From Methanosphaera sp. rholeuAM130 (GTDB lineage: Archaea > Methanobacteriota > Methanobacteria > Methanobacteriales > Methanobacteriaceae), in contig MUZY01000031.1 of NCBI GenBank assembly GCA_003266065.1, positions 1 to 8,885 on the forward strand: a stretch of 8,885 nucleotides of DNA, given 5' to 3'. Each line of letters starts with the position of its first letter. The stretch's first letter is position 1. A program made the translations under genes and the position numbers. Positions 1-7,300 of this stretch are shown piece by piece. The notes beneath the pieces were generated by a model. It was given only the letters and a program-made list of their open reading frames with translations. It made no database searches and was not told the origin of the DNA.

Positions 1-755
1 ATTACAACGATGAAGAAGACTATGAGGATTTAGATGATTCTGATGATGACATGGAAGACTATGACGATTACGATGACTATGACGATTATGACTATGAAGA
101 CGACTACGATGATTCAGAAGATGATTACGAAGACTATGATAACGAAGATGATTCCGATGATTCAGAAGACTATGATTATGGAGATGTAGAAGCTGTATAT
201 GATGCAATTGGCTATGATTATAATTTAACTAATCCAAATAATGGATATTTTAACTTGTCAAATAATTATACCAAAATTCGTCCTGTTGAAATAGCTACCT
301 ATACCAACGTTCCAAAAAGCATTGCATTTAATAATCAAGAAACAGTTTCACCTGTTTATCCAAATACTGTTGATGCAACAAAAGCTTCTGAAGTGAAAAT
401 AGTTAACTCTACAAATAATTCCAAATCAAATAAAAATACAACTACCAAAGATAACAATAAGCAAAATTCAGGTAAAAAACCCGTAAAAATAAAAATATCA
501 ACTAAAAAGGCCAATTCCAATCATATAGTTAAAAGTACTCAAAAAAATAGCATCATTAAAGAGTATAATCCATATTTATACGAATTATGGTTGAAGCTAT
601 TAAATGACGGTAATATTACCAATATCAGCTACTCGGAATTTGTTAAGTTGTTAAAGGAAAATGGCATAAATGTAAATGCAAAAACATTTGATGTGGAGAA
701 AATAATTGAAATATGCAATCAAAACCTAGAAAAAAGTAAAAATAAGACAATATAA
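1..755 (+). CDS. Hypothetical acidic, low-complexity protein (5' end cut by window edge)
   Basis: Not recognised. The reading frame is open from base 3, so the first ATG at 51 is only an internal Met and the true start lies off the left edge; 250 residues are visible. Three zones can be seen. The first 60 or so residues are dominated by Asp, Glu, Tyr and Ser in DDY/DYE/DSED-type runs and are strongly acidic. A polar middle part follows, first mixed and then Asn/Ser/Thr/Lys-rich, becoming basic around the KKPVKIKISTKK stretch. The last 60 or so residues look folded and helical (from YNPYLYELW to the IIEICNQN stretch). No membrane segment is visible in this part. Most of the visible protein is probably intrinsically disordered. 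The changing charge along the chain could suit a nucleic-acid- or surface-associated role, but nothing here proves one. The gene ends 53 nt before the convergent CCG gene, with a hairpin terminator between. Confidence 0.75.
   Translation, partial: YNDEEDYEDLDDSDDDMEDYDDYDDYDDYDYEDDYDDSEDDYEDYDNEDDSDDSEDYDYGDVEAVYDAIGYDYNLTNPNNGYFNLSNNYTKIRPVEIATYTNVPKSIAFNNQETVSPVYPNTVDATKASEVKIVNSTNNSKSNKNTTTKDNNKQNSGKKPVKIKISTKKANSNHIVKSTQKNSIIKEYNPYLYELWLKLLNDGNITNISYSEFVKLLKENGINVNAKTFDVEKIIEICNQNLEKSKNKTI
51..180 (+). repeat. In-frame GAY/TAY low-complexity repeat encoding Asp/Tyr/Glu tract
   Basis: A run of near-identical Asp, Tyr, Glu and Ser codons. The 14-mer GATGATTCAGAAGA occurs at 108-121 and again at 156-169, 48 nt (16 codons) apart and in frame, which suggests growth by in-frame duplication. 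The tract continues to the left edge. Such tracts often vary in length between strains. Confidence 0.7.
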
Positions 756-765
756 TCTTCTTAAT

Positions 766-806
766 GAATATAGCTGTTATATAATAACTATATTCATCTA
801 TTTTTT
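766..806 (+). terminator. Hairpin plus T-tract between convergent genes
   Basis: The arms 766-780 and 781-795 pair over 15 positions with one mismatch (C774 against A787) and one G-T wobble. The central few bases would form the loop. Six Ts at 801-806 follow on the + strand, which fits termination of the upstream acidic-protein gene. On the - strand no T-run follows the hairpin, so its use by the convergent gene is less certain. Confidence 0.6.
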
Positions 807-808
807 AA

Positions 809-1513
809 TTATAACTGTTTATTAAGTAATGTGAAAAAATCTACCGTTTTTTCGCAATTAACCCTGTTTAACGTATGATAACATGATGGACAATAAGTCA
901 CTACCTTATCTCCACTTAATGTCTTAAGTGACATTTCTCTGGCAAGCTTTTTATCACCGGTATTTACCCCTACTCCGAATCCACAACAGGAATTTGCCCT
1001 TTCTTCCGGAACATTTTTTATTATGCTTCGTACTTGACTGCTACGTTCGAGTGCATGGCATGGATCATGTATTATATAACCACTTCCATCTACTTCCACA
1101 TCATTAAATAAATCCATGGCAAATATGACTTCAATATTGAAGTCAGGATGTGTCGAATAATAATCCCTGAAGGATTCATAGCATCCCGGACATATGGTTA
1201 TGATTTTTTTAACGCCGTGCCTATTGAATTTCTTTACATTGTCTTCAACTACTTCTTTACCAAATTCATCCATACCCAATAGGAAGAGCATTATTCCACA
1301 GCAGGATTCATCGGTTAAGATGGAAAAATTCACATCAATCTTATCCAAGGCTTCACTTACCGATTCGATTAATTCATTTTCTCTAAACCTGCTTGTACAT
1401 CCACGGTGTAGAATTACTTCATGTATCTGTCGGTCATCAATTTTATCCATATCCTCACCGTAGGAGTTTCCCTTAATAATTATATTATTCTTTATTCTTT
1501 CATTATAACTCAT
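809..1513 (-). CDS. CCG-domain (cysteine-rich domain) iron-sulfur protein, HdrB/HdrD-related
   Basis: A 234-aa protein with two complete cysteine-rich CCG motifs of the kind found in heterodisulfide reductase HdrB/HdrD, LutA and glycolate oxidase GlcF. The first uses C39, C71-C72-G and C108-x2-C111; the second uses C152, C176-C177-G and C208-x2-C211. In HdrB such motifs bind non-cubane [4Fe-4S] clusters and act on disulfides or thiols. There is no ferredoxin-type CxxCxxCxxxC domain and no membrane segment, so a partner must supply electrons. The substrate cannot be told from sequence. The start at 1513 is supported by a GGAG 7 nt upstream; Met22 is an internal alternative without such support. 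The gene begins 2 nt after the tag stop, so the two are probably one transcript. It could be an Hdr-like subunit, but no hdrA or hdrC is nearby. Confidence 0.88.
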   Translation of the reverse strand: MSYNERIKNNIIIKGNSYGEDMDKIDDRQIHEVILHRGCTSRFRENELIESVSEALDKIDVNFSILTDESCCGIMLFLLGMDEFGKEVVEDNVKKFNRHGVKKIITICPGCYESFRDYYSTHPDFNIEVIFAMDLFNDVEVDGSGYIIHDPCHALERSSQVRSIIKNVPEERANSCCGFGVGVNTGDKKLAREMSLKTLSGDKVVTYCPSCYHTLNRVNCEKTVDFFTLLNKQL

Positions 1514-1515
1514 TA

Positions 1516-2079
1516 TTATTCTCCTTTTTTGTATAGAAAACAGTTATCCATATGTGAATTGATTATCCCTATTGCCTGCAAATATGAATATATTATAGTG
1601 GAACCGACAAATTTCATACCTTTCCTTTTAAGATCCTTCGAGATTTCCTCTGACAGTGGGGATGTAGTTTTATCGTTTTCATATATTATTTCTTCACCTG
1701 TATATGTCTTGAGGTATTCATTAAAGCTTCCATATTCTGTTTGTATATCTTTAAAAACTTTTGCGTTATTTATCGCCGAAGTAATCTTCAGTTTATGTCT
1801 TATAATCCCCTTATCATGCATCAATTCATCGATTTTTTCATCGTCATATCCAATTACTTTATCTAAATTGAAGTTATCAAACGCTTTTTTGAAGTTTTCC
1901 CGTTTATTAAGTATGGTCTCCCAGGATAAACCCGCTTGAAATGATTCCAATACAAGCATTTCAAATAAATATTCATCATCTAAGTTCAATACTCCCCATT
2001 CTTCGTCATGGTACTTCATATACAATTCATTTTCAGGGTTGCACCAGAAACATCTGTCTTTTCCATCATCATATTTCAT
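1516..2079 (-). CDS. tag: DNA-3-methyladenine glycosylase I
   Basis: Tag family enzyme of the helix-hairpin-helix glycosylase superfamily. It removes 3-methyladenine from alkylated DNA to start base excision repair in the cytoplasm. Family signatures, in the longer numbering from 2103, are the RCxWC start (C18), YHDEEWG (H32), the FQAGLSWETIL block at 55-65 with its KR at 67-68, and the C-terminal SHMDNC (H184, C188). C18, H32, H184 and C188 match the four zinc ligands known in E. coli Tag. The start at 2079 (Met9 of the longer reading) gives 187 aa, the length of E. coli Tag, and has GTGAT just upstream. The ATG at 2103 has no visible ribosome site, and an AT-rich TATA-like stretch near 2115-2125 would place transcription start between the two. 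It is the first gene of an operon with the CCG protein. Confidence 0.92.
   Translation of the reverse strand: MKYDDGKDRCFWCNPENELYMKYHDEEWGVLNLDDEYLFEMLVLESFQAGLSWETILNKRENFKKAFDNFNLDKVIGYDDEKIDELMHDKGIIRHKLKITSAINNAKVFKDIQTEYGSFNEYLKTYTGEEIIYENDKTTSPLSEEISKDLKRKGMKFVGSTIIYSYLQAIGIINSHMDNCFLYKKGE
1521..1524 (-). promoter_or_regulatory. Ribosome binding site of the CCG gene (GGAG)
   Basis: GGAG on the - strand, 7 nt before the ATG at 1513. It lies inside the last codons of tag, which fixes the long N-terminus of the CCG protein and suggests translation from the shared tag transcript. Confidence 0.75.
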
Positions 2080-2082
2080 GTT

Positions 2083-2087
2083 ATCAC
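2083..2087 (-). promoter_or_regulatory. Probable ribosome binding site of tag (GTGAT)
   Basis: GTGAT on the - strand, 3 nt before the ATG at 2079. It matches the GGTGAT part of the complement to the archaeal 16S rRNA 3' end, and the spacing equals about 7 nt from a GGAGG-type site. This is the reason to prefer 2079 over 2103. Confidence 0.5.
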
Positions 2088-2103
2088 ATTTTTTATAATA
2101 CAT

Positions 2104-2293
2104 TTGTTCATGTTAATTATTAAAGTTAATGATAAATTACAGCTTACTAGCATTAATTATAATGATATCCATTTAAAGCAGCAAGTCAAAAATGAGTTAT
2201 TTGATAAATTAAGCGAAATTGTCTATCAGAGTCATAAAATAATTATACGGATAACTAAAAAAATAAAATTTAAAATAAAAAAAAAGTGGAAAG
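2104..2293. other. Intergenic region between DUF4013 gene and tag
   Basis: 190 very AT-rich bases. The right part carries T-tracts ending the DUF4013 transcript, and the left part should hold the tag promoter. A TATA-like stretch at 2115-2125 is weak. On the + strand a 70-codon open frame runs from an ATG at 2110 to a stop at 2322, ending inside the DUF4013 gene. It has no ribosome site and is listed under findings, not as a gene. Confidence 0.5.
2257..2285 (-). terminator. T-tract terminator after DUF4013 gene
   Basis: Just past the stop codon, the - strand carries nine Ts (complement of 2277-2285) and then seven Ts (complement of 2257-2263) with a T-rich stretch between. Oligo-T tracts without a hairpin are typical archaeal intrinsic terminators. 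Confidence 0.55.
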
Positions 2294-3007
2294 TTAATTT
2301 TCAGAATACAGCAATCCCATAGCCCTATAGCTAAAGAAACTTAAATAAACCTCAAATATTCCAATTATTGCAGAAGCGATAGTGCTATTGAACAATGCAT
2401 TGAGTATTAGATTTAATATCGTCGTTATAACTACTATAACAACAAAGACTGAAACAAGGGTTAATATTACTTTTAATATTCCTATATTGAATAAATCATC
2501 AATTGCAGATTTTATATCGATTGCATAGGACAAATCCTCTGTTTTAGCTAGTCTGCATTGACCCATTGCTAATGCCAGGTAGAATATTACCGCCAATATG
2601 AATCCTACAATATATAATATCCAATCCCTGAATATGAGTGATAATATAAGCATTACAATTAACGGTACAATAAAGTAAACAATTGATACTACAAATGATT
2701 TAACACCATTAATTACCTGTCTTTGAAAATCTACTTCCGGTGATGCGTTACTTCGTTTAATTCCTAATTTTACTATATCCAGTCCATATCCTTGAATTAA
2801 AAATGAAATTAAGATTGCAATGATAACACCTATTAAGGCTATGAAAAATGATATAAAGGAACCTTTTTCTGCACTGAAAACTGTTCCGACACCAGTTATG
2901 CCTACAACTATACCTAAAATAAGTCCCAATAAAAGGTATATCATTAATGATTTTATATTTTCCATTGGATATGTGATTGAATCTGAAATAATATCTGTTA
3001 TATCCAT
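2294..3007 (-). CDS. DUF4013 family multi-pass membrane protein
   Basis: A 237-aa hydrophobic protein that looks like DUF4013, a family frequent in Methanobacteriales and without a settled function. About six membrane segments are visible, near residues 20-42, 51-72, 103-126, 129-150, 177-203 and 210-232. The most family-like block is GYGLDIVKLGIKRSNASPEV at 73-92, a cytoplasm-like loop after the second segment. The length is usual for the family. The start at 3007 has GGAG 10 nt upstream. An ATG at 3015, between that site and the start, is in another frame and stops after five codons. A clear TATA box lies upstream and T-tracts downstream, so it is probably transcribed alone. Confidence 0.8.
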   Translation of the reverse strand: MDITDIISDSITYPMENIKSLMIYLLLGLILGIVVGITGVGTVFSAEKGSFISFFIALIGVIIAILISFLIQGYGLDIVKLGIKRSNASPEVDFQRQVINGVKSFVVSIVYFIVPLIVMLILSLIFRDWILYIVGFILAVIFYLALAMGQCRLAKTEDLSYAIDIKSAIDDLFNIGILKVILTLVSVFVVIVVITTILNLILNALFNSTIASAIIGIFEVYLSFFSYRAMGLLYSEN

Positions 3008-3031
3008 TTATTCATTTCTCCATATAATTTT

Positions 3032-3067
3032 ACTCAAATGAGTCATAATTACATTTGTATATATAAA
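3032..3067 (-). promoter_or_regulatory. DUF4013 gene promoter: TATA box with palindrome at predicted start site
   Basis: On the - strand TTTATATATA (complement of 3058-3067) is a near-ideal archaeal TATA box. Transcription would start about 25 nt downstream, near 3037, leaving a leader of about 30 nt that contains the GGAG at 3018-3021. The interrupted palindrome ACTCA-AA-TGAGT at 3032-3043 sits on the predicted start site, where a bound repressor could block initiation. The regulator is unknown. Confidence 0.6.
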
Positions 3068-3102
3068 TATTTAAAGATTACTGATTTCGTTTTAATAATC
3101 TT

Positions 3103-3119
3103 AAAAAAAGAGAAAGAAA
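3103..3119 (-). terminator. T-tract terminator after azlCD
   Basis: On the - strand, after the azlD stop, a pyrimidine-rich stretch ends in seven Ts (complement of 3103-3109). No strong hairpin precedes it; this is the archaeal oligo-T type. Confidence 0.45.
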
Positions 3120-3132
3120 GTATTCAAAGTAA

Positions 3133-3453
3133 TTATAATAGTGGAACCACAGAATATACACTAATCAATACAATAACTGTTAAAATAACAATAGCCCCTA
3201 AAGGTACTTTTTTCCAAGAAAGAACAGCCGCTACAACTGCACCAATCAATCCGATATACCATAATTGGTTATCAACTGTTAATACTCCCGGGACAATTAA
3301 TGCCGCCAACGCGGTATATGGAATTAAATCCAGGAACTTTTCAACTTTCCTGTTGAACTTGATTTTACCCATCAGGACTGCCGGCAAAAGCCGTGGAATG
3401 AATGTAACTACGGCACAACCAAGTATCATTATATAAATTTGATCAATCAACAT
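3133..3453 (-). CDS. azlD: AzlD-family branched-chain amino acid exporter small subunit
   Basis: A 106-aa integral membrane protein of the AzlD family, the small partner of AzlC. In characterised bacterial AzlCD/BrnFE systems the pair exports branched-chain amino acids and related compounds. Family features are the N-terminal membrane segment, the FIPRLLP motif (R21, P24), and the FLDLIPYTALAALIVPGVL block at 40-58, followed by two more hydrophobic segments. The length is typical. The ATG at 3453 overlaps the end of azlC by 7 nt, and a GGGGTGG sequence lies directly before it, so translation is probably coupled to azlC. Substrate is inferred from family only. Confidence 0.88.
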   Translation of the reverse strand: MLIDQIYIMILGCAVVTFIPRLLPAVLMGKIKFNRKVEKFLDLIPYTALAALIVPGVLTVDNQLWYIGLIGAVVAAVLSWKKVPLGAIVILTVIVLISVYSVVPLL

Positions 3454-4151
3454 TCCACCCCATCGTTATCATTCAAGAGATAGTCATCATCAATAATTTC
3501 CATACCTATTAAAGCACCAACTAGCGTTGATACAATAAGTGACCAATTACCTATAACAAACTGTAATACTACATTTATAATGGCTGTTATTGCTACCAGC
3601 AATCCTATCTTCTTATTTTCCTTTATCGATGGAACCAGTATTGCAACGAATAATGCATATAAAGATATGTTGAAACTGTTTGTAACTACAATAGGAAGTA
3701 GATCCAATACCAATACACCGATTATTGCACCGAAAATCCATGATAACCAGGATATTAATGCCAGTCCAATATAAAACCATATTGATGATTCTTCCATTAG
3801 GGAAAATAATGCGAATGACTCATCAGTTACAAGATGTGCCGATAAAACATTTAACAATAGAGATGTCTTGGTTGCCTTATTGTAAACGCACGTATTCATT
3901 ACCATATATCTTAAATTTACCACGAAATTAGTGAGAATAATGGCTATTATGGTAGCATTGCTGGCAAGCATTGTAACCGCAATTATTTCACCGGCTCCGG
4001 CATAAACCAAAACAGAAAAGGATACTGTTTGGATTGGACTAAGACCTGCCTTAATTGCAAGTGCAGCATATCCAATACCCATTGGAATATAACCCATGGT
4101 TATGGGGATTGCCTGCTTTAATCCGTAGATGAATTCTTCTTTCTTTGATAT
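3447..4151 (-). CDS. azlC: AzlC-family branched-chain amino acid exporter large subunit, apparent non-ATG start
   Basis: AzlC-type membrane protein, the large subunit of an amino acid exporter with AzlD. Family blocks are GYIPMGIGYAALAIKAGLS, VYAGAGE (usually VFAGAAQ) and NLRY (usually NLRH), followed by several membrane segments. The first ATG in frame (4097, 216 aa) would start inside the conserved N-terminal block. The frame stays open to a stop at 4194-4196, and the 18 codons before 4097 read SKKEEFIYGLKQAIPIT after the first codon, a normal AzlC N-terminus. The total of 234 aa is the family's usual length. None of those upstream codons is ATG, GTG or TTG. A strong GGAAGGAG precedes ATT (4157), ATC (4154) and ATA (4151). 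The boundary is set at ATA, one transition from ATG; the exact start is uncertain. The last 7 nt overlap azlD. Confidence 0.85.
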   Translation of the reverse strand: MSKKEEFIYGLKQAIPITMGYIPMGIGYAALAIKAGLSPIQTVSFSVLVYAGAGEIIAVTMLASNATIIAIILTNFVVNLRYMVMNTCVYNKATKTSLLLNVLSAHLVTDESFALFSLMEESSIWFYIGLALISWLSWIFGAIIGVLVLDLLPIVVTNSFNISLYALFVAILVPSIKENKKIGLLVAITAIINVVLQFVIGNWSLIVSTLVGALIGMEIIDDDYLLNDNDGVEC

Positions 4152-4162
4152 GATAATAACGA

Positions 4163-4172
4163 CTCCTTCCTT
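4163..4172 (-). promoter_or_regulatory. Strong ribosome binding site before azlC (AAGGAAGGAG)
   Basis: AAGGAAGGAG on the - strand. Distances from its last G are 5 nt to ATT, 8 nt to ATC, 11 nt to ATA and 65 nt to the first ATG at 4097. The distance to the ATG is far too long for normal initiation, which argues that translation starts at one of the isoleucine-type codons or that the original ATG has been lost. Confidence 0.65.
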
Positions 4173-4202
4173 AAAAATAAAGATATGTTTATATTATTAT
4201 TT

Positions 4203-4211
4203 ATATTTATA
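4203..4211 (-). promoter_or_regulatory. Putative azlCD TATA box
   Basis: TATAAATAT on the - strand. Transcription from about 4182 would give a leader of roughly 30 nt that includes the strong ribosome site. The surrounding sequence is almost pure A/T, so the exact box is uncertain. Confidence 0.4.
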
Positions 4212-4293
4212 GTTATTATTATCTCTCTAATCTTTTGTATATCCATAAGCTATAAGCAATAATTATTTTAATATTTAAATGAATGAAATATTC

Positions 4294-4314
4294 TATTATA
4301 TTAATAATATTAAT
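4294..4314 (+). promoter_or_regulatory. Putative promoter of the SNF2 gene
   Basis: TATTATATTAA at 4294-4304 is a TATA-like box about 38 nt before the ATG, giving a leader of only about 12 nt. No GGAG or GGTG precedes the ATG, which fits a short-leader or leaderless mRNA. An AT-only inverted repeat (ATTAATA-A-TATTAAT, 4300-4314) overlaps it, but could be chance in this base composition. Confidence 0.3.
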
Positions 4315-4336
4315 TAGATTACACATATAGAATAAT

Positions 4337-7300
4337 ATGAATAAAATTTTGTCCTGGCATCAAAAATATTGGTTAAACTGTTTAAAAAACTTCATTCCAT
4401 CTAAACGATTACATGAATCCATTGATTACTACAATACTCATGAAGTAAATGACATGGAAGTTAAAGATAATCATTTTACCGCTAAGATAATGCATGATGC
4501 AGATAGCACTTTTAATACTGAAATTTCATTTAAAAAGTTTACTGCCAATGAAAAAAGTATTATAAACACCATACAATACCAGGATAAATATATAAATGAT
4601 ATAGAAAAGAATATTTTTACAGAATCATTTCATAATGAATTATATAAGAATAATATTAATTTATTCCCCTCTTCTCTTATTAACATAGACTTAAACTGTG
4701 ACTGCAAAAAGAATAAAGTTATGTGTATTCATATTATATCACTGTTATATGCGATTACCTTTGAATTAGAGAATCATCCGTTTTTATTGTTTGAACTTAA
4801 AGGATATCCATTGTCATCCTCATCATACAACGTAACCAAACAAAAAGCAGCAAATAACAATATGATAGAAAATGCAAGTGATAATAAAATCAAGGATAAA
4901 CAAGAGGAAAAGGAAGAAAAAGATGATGCAAACGATGATAATTTAGTTGCAATCAAAGATATTAACGACATATTTTACAATAATAACATAATAGTCAATG
5001 AAAATTCCAATCATGTCTTTCTCGAGAGCATACCTGACTTATATCTACAGTCACTAAGTATGCTAACCAATCAGGACTTCATTGATGAAGACTTGAAAAA
5101 TTTCCTGGAAGACCTATTTAAAAAACTCGATTACTATATAAACCAGGATGTTAGGAAGCATATCCTGATTACGAGATATTATAACGACTTTATTTACACT
5201 CCAAATCAAAATAATAATCAAAATCATACCTCCATATTCTTCAACTATAAATGGGGCCATGTGGACAAATGGACAAACTTTTCCATTAATATAAACAGTA
5301 ATTACAGCATTTCAACAATAGATGTCGGAGCAAAAAGCAATTTCAAAAAATACAAATCATCAAAACTGCTCTTCGGATTTCTGGTGGAATATAACAAATC
5401 GGAAGATAAACCATTAAGTAAACTATTTAATCTATTGGATGAACTATACTTATTTACACTAGAGTTGATTAAAAAACATGCTATAATCCCCGAATTATTT
5501 AAATCCAATGATAAATACCATATACGATGGATTCCTGCATTGTACAATCCCATTATATCAAATCTGATAGATCAATTGGCAATGTCATCTCCCGAGTTTC
5601 TCGTTACATACAATCGTCAAAAAATAAATTCTAAAAATCAGGTTATAACCTTTATAAGCATAATAATCGATGGAATTATCAAAGCATACCTCGACACACT
5701 GGATAAAAAAGAAAAGAAAGAATTATTATCCAATCCGTTATATGCATTGTTTTTAGGCGAAAGCAGGAAAACTGATGTGATACAAAATATTGATTCTATA
5801 GATAACCTAATTGCATTTAAAAATGATAAGGGATTCAATTATGACATATTCATAACAATAACACAAGAAAAAGAGGACTTTAAATTAGATATTAAGATAA
5901 GCTTTGATGATGAAAAGAAAGTAGAAGTTAATGAATTATTGGAAAAATCCGACGATAACAAATTAAAAAATCAACTTGAAAACGACCTTGAAATAATAAA
6001 TAAAATAATTCCATATGGTAATAAAATAACAAACAATAAAGATGATATACTCCTAACAACAAAAGAATTCAGTGAATTCTTCAATAAAAGCATGCCCGTA
6101 CTTGAAAACATGGGAGTAAAAATTATACTGCCTAAGAATCTTAGACGCCTGTGGCATCCTAAAGTGATATTGAATATCAACGAAAACAGTAACGATAATG
6201 GATATTTGTCATTACAGAATATACTGGACTTTGACTGGAAAGTTGCCATAGGAGATAAAAATCTATCATTACAGGAATTCAAGAAACTTGCTGAAGAAAA
6301 TAAACAAATGGTCAAATTGGCTGATGATTATGTTATAATGGATTATAATGATGTTGTAAACATATTGAAACAGATGAAGAGTTTACCCAAGAAACTTGAC
6401 AATTATGATCTAATCAAGTCAATGGCTACCGGTCAATTAGATGACATACCGGTAAATATTGATAAGGAATTTAAGGAGAAATTCTTCAATAACAATATAA
6501 TACAGGACGATAAATTACCCAAGTATATAAATGCCACATTAAGGGATTATCAAATTACTGGTTATCACTGGCTTAAACAGAATTATATAATGGGATTCGG
6601 TTCAGTTCTTGCAGACGATATGGGTCTTGGAAAAACATTACAAGTACTAACATTGATAGAATACCTGAAGGAAGAAGATGTCCTAAATGACGCTAAAGTA
6701 CTGGTCATTGCACCTACGGGTTTGCTTATAAATTGGCAGATTGAAATAGAGAAGTTCACGCCTAATCTAAATTCACACATCTATCACGGTAGCGATAGAA
6801 GTATTGAGAATAAAAAGTATGATATTCTAATTACATCATATGGGATTATACGACAGGATTTTGAATTATTGAATGACATAGAATGGGATTTGATTGTAAT
6901 AGATGAGGCACAGAACATTAAAAATCCATTAACAAAACAGACAAAAGCCGTCAAGTCATTAAATTCTAAAAACAAAATTGCATTAACAGGTACTCCTATT
7001 GAAAATAATTTATCCGAATACTGGAGCATATTTGACTTTGTAAACTATGGTTATCTTGGCAAGTTAAATGATTTCAGAAAATCATACGTAAATGCCATTG
7101 AAAATAATGAGGATATTCATTCACTGAATAATCTTAAAACCATTACGCAGCCCTTTGTACTTAGAAGGTTAAAGACTGATAATGATATAATCAAGGAACT
7201 GCCTGATAAGATAACCAATGATTTATACTGCAATCTATCAGCCAAACAGGCTGTTTTATATGAAGAAACGTTAAATGCATATATGGAAAATATAGAAAAA

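Noticed and set aside
51..53. ATG at 51 as the start of the acidic protein
   Set aside because: The frame is open to the left edge with the same acidic composition, so this Met is internal and the gene is cut by the window.
1194..1939. Overlapping + strand open frames opposite the CCG and tag genes
   Set aside because: They are antisense to two well-supported genes, lack ribosome sites, and their composition reflects the opposite strand.
3038..3436. A 132-codon + strand open frame
   Set aside because: It lies mostly antisense to azlD, which has clear family motifs and translational coupling to azlC.
4194..4225. AT-only repeats between azlC and the SNF2 gene as a functional repeat
   Set aside because: Runs of TTA/TAT-type sequence are expected in DNA this AT-rich and show no clear unit.
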